Source: Halobacteriales archaeon YIM A00010
Lineage (GTDB): Archaea > Halobacteriota > Halobacteria > Halobacteriales > Haloarculaceae
Reading direction: 5' to 3'
Length of the DNA stretch: 64,000 nucleotides
NCBI GenBank assembly: GCA_025041175.1
Contig: JAKCFJ010000001.1
Coordinates: forward strand, 372,001 to 436,000
Shown: positions 1 through 8,699 of the stretch, piece by piece
Numbering within the stretch: position 1 is the stretch's first letter
How the letters are laid out: the number at the start of each line of letters is the position of its first letter
Notes under the pieces: generated by a model
Seen by the model: only the letters and a program-made list of their open reading frames with translations
Told to the model about the DNA's origin: nothing
Databases searched by the model: none
Translations under genes and position numbers: made by a program

Positions 1-1014
1 TGGGTCGGCTGGTGGGCGGGGTATACGATCTCCGTCTATCTTCTCGGCAACACGTGGCCGACGCTCAATCCGTGGCGAACGCTCGCTTCGGTCGTGGCCA
101 ACTGGGTCCCCACCGAGCGTTCGGTTCCACAGTGGCTGGGTGTGTGGCCCGGCGTCGGTGGACTGCTCGGGTTGGTGTGGCTGGAAGTGATCAGCCCGGT
201 CGCAACGTCGCCGCGGCTGCTCGCGTCCGTGATCCTCGTGTACTCGCTGCTCACGGTCGCCGGTGGGGCGGTGTACGGAGCGGAGTGGTTCCGGCGCGTC
301 GATCCGGTTTCTCGCATCTTTCGGGCGTACGGACGCGTGGCTCCGTTCCAACGCGTGGCTTCACGGATCGGACTCACAGTGCCCGGAAGCGCGCTCACCG
401 GCGGGAACGTCGAGCGAGGCGAGCCCGTTTTCATCGTCGCGGTGCTGTGGGTCACCACCTACGACGGACTCGTCTCGACGCCGGTGTGGCGCGACGCGGC
501 GCAGTGGATCGTCGCCACGGCTCCGATCCCGCCCGTGGTGGTGTACGCTGTCGTGATGTGCGGTGGCTTCGTGGCGTTTCTGCTGGTCTACCGGACTGGA
601 GCGCGCTATGCCCGACGAACCGGACGGACGTACGTCGATTCTCAGGTCATCGAGCAGAGGTTCGCCCGCTCGCTGCTCCCAATCGCTGCGAGCTACCACT
701 TCGCGCATTATCTGGGATACTTTCTCGGACTGTTGCCGGCGCTCGCGGTCGCCGTTACACAGCCCTTTGGCGGGCCGGTCACCCCACAACGGTTGTTGCT
801 GCCGTCGTGGTTCGGGCAGTTACAGCTGGTGTTCATCCTCTGTGGGCATCTGCTCGCCGTCTGGGTGGCCCACACCACCGCGTTCGACCTCTTTACCGGC
901 AGGCTCCAATCGATACGCAGTCAGTACCCCTTTGTCCTCATCATGATCGCCTACACCGTGACGAGCATGTGGATCGTCATGCAACCGTACACACAGCCGC
1001 CGTTCGTCTCATAG
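1..1014 (+). CDS. Integral membrane protein, 5' end cut by window edge
   Basis: The frame is open from the first base to a TAG at 1012-1014, so the gene starts outside the window; the first in-window ATG (94) is probably internal. The readable ~337 residues are hydrophobic and alternate membrane helices with short polar loops, giving roughly seven or more spans. A Trp-rich start (WVGWWAGYTI, then NPWRTL) is followed by helices such as LLASVILVYSLLTV. I do not recognise a catalytic motif. It lies 7 nt before a zinc-finger membrane protein on the same strand, suggesting a two-gene unit upstream of the oxidase region. Function unknown. Confidence 0.75.
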   Translation, partial: WVGWWAGYTISVYLLGNTWPTLNPWRTLASVVANWVPTERSVPQWLGVWPGVGGLLGLVWLEVISPVATSPRLLASVILVYSLLTVAGGAVYGAEWFRRVDPVSRIFRAYGRVAPFQRVASRIGLTVPGSALTGGNVERGEPVFIVAVLWVTTYDGLVSTPVWRDAAQWIVATAPIPPVVVYAVVMCGGFVAFLLVYRTGARYARRTGRTYVDSQVIEQRFARSLLPIAASYHFAHYLGYFLGLLPALAVAVTQPFGGPVTPQRLLLPSWFGQLQLVFILCGHLLAVWVAHTTAFDLFTGRLQSIRSQYPFVLIMIAYTVTSMWIVMQPYTQPPFVS

Positions 1015-1021
1015 TAACAGC

Positions 1022-1378
1022 ATGTCACAGAAACCGATTCCGAACGGATCGACCGAGACCGACCGATCGACCGAGACCCGGGCGCGCGATCAGCGAGCGA
1101 ACGACGGGGCAAACGAGCGAGTAGCGACCGTGGTCCCTCCGGACGCGTCACCAGCCCGCTGCCCGTACTGTGGGCGTCCCTTCCCCACCGAGCAGCTGTG
1201 TACCCTCCACCTCGGTGAACGCCACCGGTCCGAATGGACCGAGGAGGAACGAGAGCGGTATGAAAGCGCGTACGACACCGAGACCAACGAGCTGTTCATC
1301 TTCCACCTGAAAGTGATCGGGGCACTCGTGGTCACCTTCTTCTCGTTTACCTACACCTACGTGTTCGTCTGGAGCTGA
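1022..1378 (+). CDS. C2H2 zinc-finger protein with C-terminal membrane anchor
   Basis: This 118-residue protein has an acidic, Thr/Arg-rich N-terminus, then one zinc finger of the CPYC...H...H type (CPYCGRPFPTEQLCTLHLGERH region, residues ~42-63), an acidic Glu/Arg linker, and one C-terminal transmembrane helix (IGALVVTFFSFTYTYVFVW). The layout suggests a finger tethered to the inner face of the membrane. It follows the preceding membrane gene by 7 nt and faces the SLC13 transporter gene tail to tail. Such finger-plus-helix proteins are common in haloarchaea; the role is unknown to me. Confidence 0.75.
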   Translation: MSQKPIPNGSTETDRSTETRARDQRANDGANERVATVVPPDASPARCPYCGRPFPTEQLCTLHLGERHRSEWTEEERERYESAYDTETNELFIFHLKVIGALVVTFFSFTYTYVFVWS

Positions 1379-1389
1379 GTGCGGTGTCG

Positions 1390-3006
1390 TTACCACAGAA
1401 CGATCGGCCAGACGAACTGGAACAGCGCCCAGATGAGACCGGTGAGGACGATAGTCATGAGGAGGTTGAGGACGATCCCGGCTCGCATCATGTGCCGTTG
1501 TTCGAGGTAGCCACTCCCGAAGACGATGGCGTTGGGCGGTGTGGCAACCGGGAGGGCAAAGGCGTAGCTCGCGGCGACAGCGCCGCTGACAGCGAGGAAG
1601 ATCCCAGCAGCCAGTTGTGAAAGCCCGAGCGTGGTGGCGAAGGCCCCGCCGATGCTGATGAGCAGGGGAATGATGATGGTCGCTGTCGCGGTGTTCGATG
1701 TCATTTCCGTGAGGAAGATGATCAACAACACGACTGCGCCCACCACAACGACGATCGGCGCGCCGGTCAACTCCTCGAACACCGTTTCTGCGATCCACTG
1801 CGTCGCGCCACTGTCCGCGAGCCCGTTCGCGAGCGCGATCCCCCCACCGAACAGCAAGATCACACCCCAGTCGATGTCGACGAGTTCCTCCCACTCCATC
1901 GTGTCCGCAAGAACGAGGGCAGGGATGGCGTACAGCCCGACCATCACGTAGTAGAGGAGTCCTTGATGGCCGCTGACGCCGAGGACACTCATCCCCTCAC
2001 CGCCAAACAGCGCCGTTGCCCACACGTCAGGGAGATACGGCGTGATGAATCTGTCGAGTCCGCCGACCACCCACAACACCGCGGTGATCGTGAATATGTA
2101 CACGACGCGCCGACCCCGGGGTCCGAGTTCGCCCTCCTCGTGGAGATACTCACGGGCCTGCTCCCGGGCCGCCTCGACGCTGTCGACTTGGGGCGGATAG
2201 AGCCAGTATGTGAGAATCCACCACACGAGCGGCAGCGTTATGATGACGATCGGAAGACCGACGATCAGCCACTCGGCAAAGCCAATCTCATAACCGAGGA
2301 TCGCATCGAGTTGGGAGACGAGAATGGCGTTGGGCGGCGTGCCGATCAGCGTCCCGACGCCGCCGACACTCGCGGCGTAGGCGGTGCCGAGCAACATGGC
2401 GATCTGGATGTTCGTAAACCCATCTCCGGCCTCAGCAAGCCCGCCGTCCGTGGCGAGATCCGGATCGGCGTCTGTGCTCCTCTCGGTTCTCGATTCGATC
2501 TCGTCTTGACCGATGATCTGTGTGAGCACACCCAGAGCGATCGGCGTCATCATCGCCGCTGTCGCCGTGTTCGACACCCACATCGAGAGAAACGCGGTCG
2601 CAATCATTACGGCCAGAATCAGCCACCGAGGCGATGTCCCCATCCTCGCCATCAGATACAGCGCGATCCGTCGGTCGATGTTGTATTTCTGGAGCGCGTT
2701 CGCCAGCATGAACCCCGCGATAAACAGGAAAATGACGTGATCGGCAAATCCCGACAGGGCTTCGTCCAGGCTCGGATACACACCGAACCCGGTCAAAAGA
2801 ATCGGGATCGACAGCGCCGTTACGGCGAGGGGAAGCACCCCGGTCACCCAGAGAACGCCCGCGAAGTACATCGTCGCTAACGCGTACTGTCCCCGCACCG
2901 GCAGTCCGGACGGTGTCGGTAGTCCTGCAAGAACTATGGCACCGAGCAGGGCAATGGCGAACACCATGATCCGCCCACGAACGTCCGAGATACGACCGCG
3001 TATCAT
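1390..3006 (-). CDS. SLC13/DASS-family anion (dicarboxylate or sulfate) transporter
   Basis: The 538-residue polytopic membrane protein carries both signature hairpins of the divalent anion:sodium symporter family: SNTATAAMMTPIA near residue 145 and TSNTATATIIIPLL near residue 425, each the SNT sodium/substrate-binding motif of one inverted repeat. Family members import dicarboxylates, citrate or sulfate with sodium; the substrate here cannot be read from sequence. Between the repeats sits a hydrophilic, acidic segment (residues ~165-195). The ATG at 3006 is preceded by a TATA-like element at about 3034-3044 and by a perfect short palindrome at 3017-3029, so transcription is probably regulated, perhaps by the neighbouring HTH protein. 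Confidence 0.88.
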   Translation of the reverse strand: MIRGRISDVRGRIMVFAIALLGAIVLAGLPTPSGLPVRGQYALATMYFAGVLWVTGVLPLAVTALSIPILLTGFGVYPSLDEALSGFADHVIFLFIAGFMLANALQKYNIDRRIALYLMARMGTSPRWLILAVMIATAFLSMWVSNTATAAMMTPIALGVLTQIIGQDEIESRTERSTDADPDLATDGGLAEAGDGFTNIQIAMLLGTAYAASVGGVGTLIGTPPNAILVSQLDAILGYEIGFAEWLIVGLPIVIITLPLVWWILTYWLYPPQVDSVEAAREQAREYLHEEGELGPRGRRVVYIFTITAVLWVVGGLDRFITPYLPDVWATALFGGEGMSVLGVSGHQGLLYYVMVGLYAIPALVLADTMEWEELVDIDWGVILLFGGGIALANGLADSGATQWIAETVFEELTGAPIVVVVGAVVLLIIFLTEMTSNTATATIIIPLLISIGGAFATTLGLSQLAAGIFLAVSGAVAASYAFALPVATPPNAIVFGSGYLEQRHMMRAGIVLNLLMTIVLTGLIWALFQFVWPIVLW

Positions 3007-3016
3007 TGATACATGG

Positions 3017-3033
3017 TCTCATATTGAGATATG
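3017..3033. promoter_or_regulatory. Putative operator in SLC13 promoter
   Basis: TCTCATATTGAGA is a perfect inverted repeat (five-base arms, three-base centre) followed by TATG. It lies between the TATA-like stretch (~3034-3044, minus-strand reading) and the transporter start at 3006, where a bound repressor would block the polymerase. The right part, TGAGATATG, recurs at 3334-3342 in the promoter of the HTH gene. Confidence 0.45.
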
Positions 3034-3079
3034 AATTTAACCGTTTCGATCTGTTGCTGGTCCATCAACAGAGCTACGG

Positions 3080-3325
3080 TCAGAAGTTCTCGGCGATGGC
3101 GGTGACCTGCTCCGTGGAGAGTTCGGCTGTGTACAGTTCGAGGAGGGTCTGTCGGCGGGACATCGACAACGCTCGGGAGCCGCTTTCGAGCATCGAAATA
3201 TGGGCCTGAACGATGTCGTCTAGTTCACGTTCGACAGCCCGTTGCTCGTAACCGGCAGCGACTCGGAGCAAGCGCCACGCGAGCGGTGAAAGGTCAGTGG
3301 GTTCGATCGATCCCGATACCGTCAT
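3080..3325 (-). CDS. Small helix-turn-helix regulator
   Basis: An 81-residue all-helical protein. Residues ~15-55 (LLRVAAGYEQRAVERELDDI then AHISMLESGSRALS) read as an XRE-like helix-turn-helix: a first helix, a recognition region ending in the typical Ser-Arg pair, and a trailing helix (TQLLELYTAEL-like). It is likely a DNA-binding repressor. It lies on the same strand as the SLC13 transporter, 73 nt upstream, and both promoters carry TGAGATATG just downstream of a TATA-like box, which suggests autoregulation plus control of the transporter. A TATA-like TTTTATGA at about 3347-3355 implies an almost leaderless transcript starting near 3325. Confidence 0.68.
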   Translation of the reverse strand: MTVSGSIEPTDLSPLAWRLLRVAAGYEQRAVERELDDIVQAHISMLESGSRALSMSRRQTLLELYTAELSTEQVTAIAENF

Positions 3326-3333
3326 CGATCGAA

Positions 3334-3342
3334 TGAGATATG
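3334..3342. promoter_or_regulatory. TGAGATATG motif in HTH gene promoter
   Basis: The same nine bases as at 3025-3033 sit between the TATA-like element (~3347-3355, minus strand) and the start codon of the HTH gene at 3325. The matched geometry in two adjacent promoters is the only evidence for function. Confidence 0.4.
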
Positions 3343-3428
3343 GGACGGATCATAAAATGCCTGATGAAGCGACGGGGAACACACCCGACTGGAGAGAGCA
3401 GTCGAAACTTCGGCTTCCGATCGGTGGC

Positions 3429-3689
3429 TCAAGTGATCGAGTACGACGCCGCGAAGGTCAGCGCAATGGCCGTCAGAAGACCCGAAATCATGACGTACGT
3501 CACTGACCGTGGCTCGTACAGCAGGTGTTGGTAGTAGCCGGCGACCAGCACCGCCTTGATCACCGACAACAGTAAGATCCCCGCTACGGCGACCGCGTAG
3601 CTGAGCCCCATGAATTCGAGCGCTACTTGGGCGGTTGCGAACCCGAACAACACGACGTATATCACGGTGTACAGTTTCGTTGATGTCAT
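3429..3689 (-). CDS. Cytochrome c oxidase subunit IV family protein
   Basis: An 86-residue protein with three membrane helices (IYVVLFGFATAQVALEF, VAVAGILLLSVIKAVLVAGYY, YVMISGLLTAIALTFAA). The size, the helix count and the central KAxLVAGYYQHL segment fit the small prokaryotic subunit IV (CoxD/CyoD-type) that packs against subunits I and III. The ATG at 3689 lies 5 nt after the stop of the fused cox1/cox3 gene, so it is the last gene of the oxidase operon. A longer reading upstream is only the shadow of the fusion gene. Confidence 0.85.
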   Translation of the reverse strand: MTSTKLYTVIYVVLFGFATAQVALEFMGLSYAVAVAGILLLSVIKAVLVAGYYQHLLYEPRSVTYVMISGLLTAIALTFAASYSIT

Positions 3690-3694
3690 TGTTC

Positions 3695-6199
3695 TTATAT
3701 TATGTAGAACAGCGGGAAGAGGAACAGCCAGACGATGTCGACGAAGTGCCAGTACAGTCCGAAGTACTCCACGGGTCGCTCGTCGTCGAGGTACGCGCCG
3801 TTGATGGCTCTCGGAATGAGGAACAACAGGATCAACAGTCCGAGGATCACGTGCAGCGCGTGCAGGCCCGTCGTGAGGAAGAACGTCGAGGCCTGCACGT
3901 TGCTCGACAGCCAGATCCCCTCGTGGAACAGTTCGACCCATTCGATCCCCTTGTTCACGAGAAAACCGACGCCGAGCAACAGCGTCGTGCTCAGGCCGGC
4001 GATGAGCCCCCACCTGCTGTTCTTTTCGGCTGCGACGAGCGCCAACACGATGCAGAAACTGCTCGTCAGCAGGATGTACGTGTTGATCAATCCCGGGATC
4101 GGATCGTGGGGAACGAGTTGCCAATCCGTCCAGCCGTAGCCGACCCGGAGGAAGACGTACGACCCGATGAACGCCCCGAACAGCACGACGTCCGAGGCGA
4201 GGAAGATCCACACGCCGAGTTTCCCGTTCTCGATGCCCTCGAACGGCCACCGTTCGCCCAGTTCCGGTTCGGTCACGGAAAACGACTCCATCCCGAACCC
4301 GAGCAGCGACACCGCTCCGAACACAACCCCGACGATCGTGAGGGCGGGGTAGATGCCGCCGGTGGAGATGCCCGACAGTCCGAGGAAAAACACCAGCGCC
4401 GCGACGCCAATGAAGAAGGGCCACGGACTCGCGTGGCTGTCGTGGTGGTCGCCGGACTCGTGGGTTTGATCTCCAGCAACGGCGGTACCGCCGTCAGTCG
4501 ACGCTTCGGGCGTCTCGTCGAGGAAATCCAGCGAGCCGCTGTCGTAGCTCGGAACGCCGGGGAAGTTTTCCAGCGGCGGTGGCGAGGGGACGGCCCATTC
4601 GGCCGTGGTCGCATACTCCCACGGGTTGCCCTCGACCTTCTCGCCGTGCCAGAGGCTCCAGTAGCAGTTCCAGATCACGAGCAGAAAGGCCACCCCGAGC
4701 ATGAACCCACCGATCGTCGCAAGCTGGTGCCACGGCGTGAGCCCTGCTGGATAGTCGAACACCCGCCGCGGGGTCTCCCACGCGATGAACATCGGGAAGT
4801 ACAACAGGTTGAACCCGACGAAAAACAGGCCAAACGTTGCCTTTCCGAGCCGCCTGTTGTACATCCGTCCCGTGATCTTCGGATACCAGTAGAACAACGC
4901 GCCGATGAGCGCCGTCACGCCCGCCACCATCACGTAGTGGAAGTGGGCAACGACCCAGTACGTGCCCCGAAGCTGGTAATCGAGCACGACAGCCCCCAGG
5001 AACACGCCGGTGATACCGCCGATGATGAACACCAACAGCCCCCCGAACGTGAACAGAAACGGCGTCGTGAACCGGATTCGCCCTTTCACCATCGTGTAGA
5101 TGAGCGAGAACACCATCAGGTCGAACGGCAGCGAAATGCCGATCGTGGTCGCCATGAACAGTGTTTTGATCTCTAGATTGATGCTCGTGAGAAACATGTG
5201 GTGCATCCAGACCAGAAAGCTCTGGAGCGCAACCAACAGCATCGCCAGGATGAACCATTTGCGCCCGACGAGCCGCCGCCCGGTGAACGTTTGGAACGTT
5301 TCGGCCATCGCCCCCAGCGCGGGGAAAAAGACGATGTACACCTCCGGGTGGCCGAAAAACCAGAACAGGTGCGTCCAGAGCAGCGATCCGGGCGTCCCTT
5401 CCGCCGTGAAGTAGGTCGTTCCGAGGATCCGATCGGAGCTCAAGATCAACAGCGCCGCGAGCAGCGCCGCGAACGCAAACAGCATCATCCACACCGTCAG
5501 GAGGATCGACCACGTGAACAGCGGCATCCGGAGCAGCGTCAGCCCCTTGGCGCGCATCCGGTGGAGTGTGGTCAGGAAGTTCACCGACGACATCGTCACG
5601 GAGATCACGAACAACAACAGCGCCAACACGGTGGTCGTCGATCCGATGTTGGGCATGTAGCTCGGCACGTTGAGGGGGGCGTACATCGTCCACCCGCCTT
5701 CGAAACTCCCGCCTTGGAAAAAGGAGATGCCGAGCAGCACGCCCGAAAAGAGGTACAGCCAGTAGCTCAGCGCGTTAAGCCGTGGAAACGCGAGATCCTT
5801 CGCACCGATCTGCAACGGGACAACGTAGTTGGCAAAGCCAAACGCGAACGGAGAGAGGAACCAGAATATCATTATCAGCCCGTGGATCGAGACCGTCTGG
5901 TTGTATCCCGTCGCGCTCAACACGCTGTTGACCGGTGTCAGCAGCTCGATCCGCATCAACAGCGCCAGAACGCCACCGAACACGAGAAAGAACAGCGACG
6001 TCACGAGGTACAGGATGCCGACATCCTTGTGGTTCGTCGTGAGCAGCCAGCGCTGTACCGACTCCATGGGCGGGAGGTGGTCCCTCGTGAAGAATTCCCG
6101 GAGCGTCGATGTCGTGGTGGCTCCCTCGGTGAGCGAACGGTGTGTGTGACCGCCGTCGGGCTGTGCCTCGTGGTCGTCGCGTGGTTGGTCCTCGGTCAT
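3695..6199 (-). CDS. coxAC: Cytochrome c oxidase subunit I/III fusion
   Basis: This 834-residue protein joins the catalytic haem-copper subunit I (about residues 40-560) to subunit III (about 600-834). Subunit I shows SIHGLIMIFWF with the low-spin haem histidine, GHPEVYI with the CuB His, proton-channel Glu and cross-linked Tyr, the CuB pair in WMHHMF, and AHFHYVMVAG with the two haem histidines. KDLAFPRLNALSYW resembles the D-channel entrance of A-type oxidases, so an aa3-type proton pump is likely. A His/Asp/Ser-rich linker (around 570-600) joins the parts. The ATG at 6199 overlaps the cox2 stop (ATGA), which fixes the start. I/III fusions are known in archaea and Thermus. Confidence 0.95.
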   Translation of the reverse strand: MTEDQPRDDHEAQPDGGHTHRSLTEGATTTSTLREFFTRDHLPPMESVQRWLLTTNHKDVGILYLVTSLFFLVFGGVLALLMRIELLTPVNSVLSATGYNQTVSIHGLIMIFWFLSPFAFGFANYVVPLQIGAKDLAFPRLNALSYWLYLFSGVLLGISFFQGGSFEGGWTMYAPLNVPSYMPNIGSTTTVLALLLFVISVTMSSVNFLTTLHRMRAKGLTLLRMPLFTWSILLTVWMMLFAFAALLAALLILSSDRILGTTYFTAEGTPGSLLWTHLFWFFGHPEVYIVFFPALGAMAETFQTFTGRRLVGRKWFILAMLLVALQSFLVWMHHMFLTSINLEIKTLFMATTIGISLPFDLMVFSLIYTMVKGRIRFTTPFLFTFGGLLVFIIGGITGVFLGAVVLDYQLRGTYWVVAHFHYVMVAGVTALIGALFYWYPKITGRMYNRRLGKATFGLFFVGFNLLYFPMFIAWETPRRVFDYPAGLTPWHQLATIGGFMLGVAFLLVIWNCYWSLWHGEKVEGNPWEYATTAEWAVPSPPPLENFPGVPSYDSGSLDFLDETPEASTDGGTAVAGDQTHESGDHHDSHASPWPFFIGVAALVFFLGLSGISTGGIYPALTIVGVVFGAVSLLGFGMESFSVTEPELGERWPFEGIENGKLGVWIFLASDVVLFGAFIGSYVFLRVGYGWTDWQLVPHDPIPGLINTYILLTSSFCIVLALVAAEKNSRWGLIAGLSTTLLLGVGFLVNKGIEWVELFHEGIWLSSNVQASTFFLTTGLHALHVILGLLILLFLIPRAINGAYLDDERPVEYFGLYWHFVDIVWLFLFPLFYII

Positions 6200-6969
6200 T
6201 GTCGGGTGGTGGCTGCGAGCTGGCGCTCTGGCGCTGGGCCATCGAGCAGACGGTTCTCGGTGGTCGTGGCCGTGGAATCGTTGGCAGTCGAGTTGTTGGT
6301 CGCCGAGCCGTCGGTCGTGTTGTTCGTGGTCGCGTTGGTCTCCGAGCCGGTTTCGGCGTACCACTGGTCGAACTCTTCCTGTTCCATCACGATCACGTCC
6401 GATTCCATCGCGGAGTGGCCCGAGCCACACAGCTCGAAACACTGTGCCTCGTAGGTGCCGGTTTCATTGGGCCGGAACCACGTTTCGGTCGTTTGGCCGG
6501 GGATTGCGTCCGCTTTCAGGTCGTAGGCCGGTATCCCGAAGGTGTGGAACACGTCGCCTGACGTGAGAATGAGCGTCACCGGCCGGTCTTCGGGCACCCG
6601 AAGCGTGTTCGTCGTGTGTCCGTTAGGATACTCGTACTGCCAGGAAAACTGTATGCCCTCCACTTGGACCTCGAGCGGATCTTCTGATTCGGGTGCGCCG
6701 GCTTCTACGTCCACGAGAACTATGTACGCCCACGCGATGAGCGCAATGACGATGACCGCGCTGATCGTGAGCGAGATGGCTAGCTTCTTTCCGCCCCCGC
6801 TTCCCTGCGGGAGCTCCCCGAGCTGTGGCCGCTCTCGCTCTGCCACCTCGCTATCGGGCGTTTCGCGGTACTTGTACGCGTTGTACACCATATAAGAGAT
6901 GACGACGATCCCGACGGCCGTTCCCAGTATCAGGAACACGCCGAAAAGCATCGAGAAGACATCGTTCAT
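6196..6969 (-). CDS. coxB: Cytochrome c oxidase subunit II
   Basis: A 257-residue subunit II with two N-terminal membrane helices (MLFGVFLILGTAVGIVVISYMVY and the IVIALIAWAYIVL region) and an extracellular cupredoxin domain. The dinuclear CuA site is complete: an upstream His in HTFGIPAY and the loop CFELCGSGHSAM (C-x3-C-x3-H-x2-M). It accepts electrons from a copper protein or cytochrome and passes them to subunit I. A Thr/Asn-rich tail (NATTNNTTDGSATNNST) may be N-glycosylated outside the cell. I use the ATG at 6969 because residues before it look unlike a subunit II signal region; a start at 7065 is possible. It is the first gene of the operon cox2-cox1/3-cox4. Confidence 0.92.
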   Translation of the reverse strand: MNDVFSMLFGVFLILGTAVGIVVISYMVYNAYKYRETPDSEVAERERPQLGELPQGSGGGKKLAISLTISAVIVIALIAWAYIVLVDVEAGAPESEDPLEVQVEGIQFSWQYEYPNGHTTNTLRVPEDRPVTLILTSGDVFHTFGIPAYDLKADAIPGQTTETWFRPNETGTYEAQCFELCGSGHSAMESDVIVMEQEEFDQWYAETGSETNATTNNTTDGSATNNSTANDSTATTTENRLLDGPAPERQLAATTRQ

Positions 6970-7190
6970 CGTCCGACCGTTCGCCTGGAGAAGGAGCTCT
7001 ATGTGGTGACTGTTTACGGTCGCCACCCGAGTGGTGAGTCCATATGTCACGGACATCGATGGCACGGGTCATGATTATTTCATAGATACTTATCTATTTC
7101 GCTGCCAGCGGTGCCGTACCACTATTTCTTGATCATCCACTGATGGTAAGCCCCGATTGTGTCCACAATATGACGGGCATACAGTAGTGA

Positions 7191-7532
7191 ATGCGGGCAG
7201 CGAAGATCACAGAGCGCACAAACCCCGCGACCGAGGCGGTGTTGGATCCGGTCGACGACCCGTCCGACGCGGAGATGGAGGCGTTGACGATCGGGGACTC
7301 CACGGACGAATCGACCGACATCGGCCCGCACGCGGGCCGGAGGACGTGGACGAGCAGGTCCAACAAATCATTGAGGCGGGTGGCCGTCGAACTGGCCACC
7401 GGCTCCACGTTCGGGTTGGGTGGTTCGATCTGGACGGAGACTCTCGACCGGAGTGAGCGCCTCGCGCGACGGATCGAATCCGGCTGCGTGTTCGTCAACG
7501 AAAAAACCGCTGGGTCCAATCCGCAGACGCCC
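7191..7532 (+). pseudogene. Aldehyde dehydrogenase (succinate-semialdehyde type) remnant
   Basis: Pieces of an NAD(P)-dependent aldehyde dehydrogenase survive in two frames. TNPATEAVLD resembles the N-terminus of the family. STDIGPHAG (about 7311-7337) matches the conserved DIGP segment. It continues in the next frame as PEDVDEQVQQIIEAGG (7337-7384). The original frame then resumes with STFGLGGSIWTETLDRSERL and RRIESGCVFVNE, the usual C-terminal FGLxxSVWT...GxVxVN signature. The whole central domain with the catalytic Glu and Cys is missing, and frameshifts break the rest, so this is a decayed gene. It lies between the oxidase promoter and the glycosyltransferase. Confidence 0.8.
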
Positions 7533-7561
7533 AGTAGTCGTGTGACACCTCAGTGTTCCGG

Positions 7562-8500
7562 TCAGAGATCGGCCAAAACGCGGTCGACGACGATTCCCGT
7601 TCCGTTTTCGAACGCCGGTCGTGCGGGTGGATCGACGACCCGTTCTCCGAGTCCGCGTAGCGTTTCGACGACCGCGAACCCTTCTGTCTCCCGGAGCAGG
7701 CGGGCGACGCCGCGTTGCTCGTCGGTGACCGGACGAACCAGACACGGGGTGCCCGCAACGGCGGCTTCCATGACCGTCGAGTAGCCCGAGCAGACGACCA
7801 CAGCGGCCGACGCGATGTAGGGAAACAGCGATAGCACCGGCTCCCACTCCAGACCACCGACGTGCGTGACCTCTCGCCCCACCGACCGGAGCCGTGAGGC
7901 AACAGCGGCGGCACTGTTCGAGTAGACGCTGGGCACGAGCAACACATCGACCTCCGGCGCGTCGTCGTCGTCCTCCAGCGCGATCGGCGGGACGCGGGTG
8001 GTGCCGTCCGGATCGGCCTCACGTGCCTCCCAGACAGCGGGGTAGAAAAACGACCGCGCAGCCAGCCGGTGATACCGCGTGAGAACGGTCGTTGCCACGC
8101 GTTCGATGTGTTGTGTGTACAGCCTCGACGTGTTGTGTGTGAGATGGTACACGGGAATCCGTGTGACGGTCCCAGCCATCGTGGCGAACATGTCGTCGGT
8201 CACGAGCGCAACCGGTGACTCCCGGCGGAGCCACCCGACGAGATCGCGCACTCGCCGGATCGCGCTCGGAACGCTGTCGGTAATGACACTACCCACCCCG
8301 AACTGACGAGTGTCGATGAAATCCACCGTGGTCGGAACGTACGGATCGTACCCGTTCATCCGAACGAATCGCGTCCCCGGCCCTCCCCCAGCAAGCGTAA
8401 CAGCTACCCCTCGATCTTCCAGCTCTCGGGCAATCGCAAGCATCCGCGTCGCGTGTCCCGCCCCCTCCGGATAGTATGCGACGGCGATTCGTTGGACCAT
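7562..8500 (-). CDS. MurG/GT1-like glycosyltransferase
   Basis: A 312-residue protein with the two-Rossmann-domain layout of GT-B glycosyltransferases. The N-terminus IAVAYYPEGAGHATRMLAIA is the glycine-rich acceptor loop typical of MurG/UGT-like enzymes. The C-terminal domain has VVCSGYSTVMEAAVAGTPCLV, the family's sugar-nucleotide-binding segment. It probably transfers a sugar from a nucleotide donor to a lipid or small acceptor on the cytoplasmic face. ATG 8500 is preferred to the TTG three bases upstream. It faces away from ilvD across an AT-rich promoter region and has no operon partner in view. Confidence 0.75.
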   Translation of the reverse strand: MVQRIAVAYYPEGAGHATRMLAIARELEDRGVAVTLAGGGPGTRFVRMNGYDPYVPTTVDFIDTRQFGVGSVITDSVPSAIRRVRDLVGWLRRESPVALVTDDMFATMAGTVTRIPVYHLTHNTSRLYTQHIERVATTVLTRYHRLAARSFFYPAVWEAREADPDGTTRVPPIALEDDDDAPEVDVLLVPSVYSNSAAAVASRLRSVGREVTHVGGLEWEPVLSLFPYIASAAVVVCSGYSTVMEAAVAGTPCLVRPVTDEQRGVARLLRETEGFAVVETLRGLGERVVDPPARPAFENGTGIVVDRVLADL

Positions 8501-8560
8501 CAATTGAATTGTGTTAGAGCAAGCTCAAGTAGGCTTGGATATCGCCCGACGCAAGCACAC

Positions 8561-8699
8561 TACTTGTTAATATATAATATTATATTTTTATTTTAAACTA
8601 ATCATAATAATGATAGATATTGTTTGGTGTGGGGAGCCGAGAGCCAGCAACATCTGACCGACACACGGGAGTTAAGCCGGTGTGGGCGCAGGTGGGGAT
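8561..8699. promoter_or_regulatory. AT-rich promoter and leader upstream of ilvD
   Basis: Bases 8563-8610 are almost pure A/T (several TATA-like words), in sharp contrast to the flanks, and probably hold promoters for ilvD and/or the divergent glycosyltransferase. The ~100-nt GC-rich stretch up to the ilvD ATG at 8700 contains complementary CACAC/GTGTG arms and a segment resembling 5S rRNA (8657-8677). A leader of this length is unusual in haloarchaea and could be regulatory. Confidence 0.4.

Noticed and set aside
6970-7065. Longer start for cox2 at 7065
   Set aside because: The added residues do not look like a subunit II signal or helix; ATG 6969 places the first membrane helix normally.
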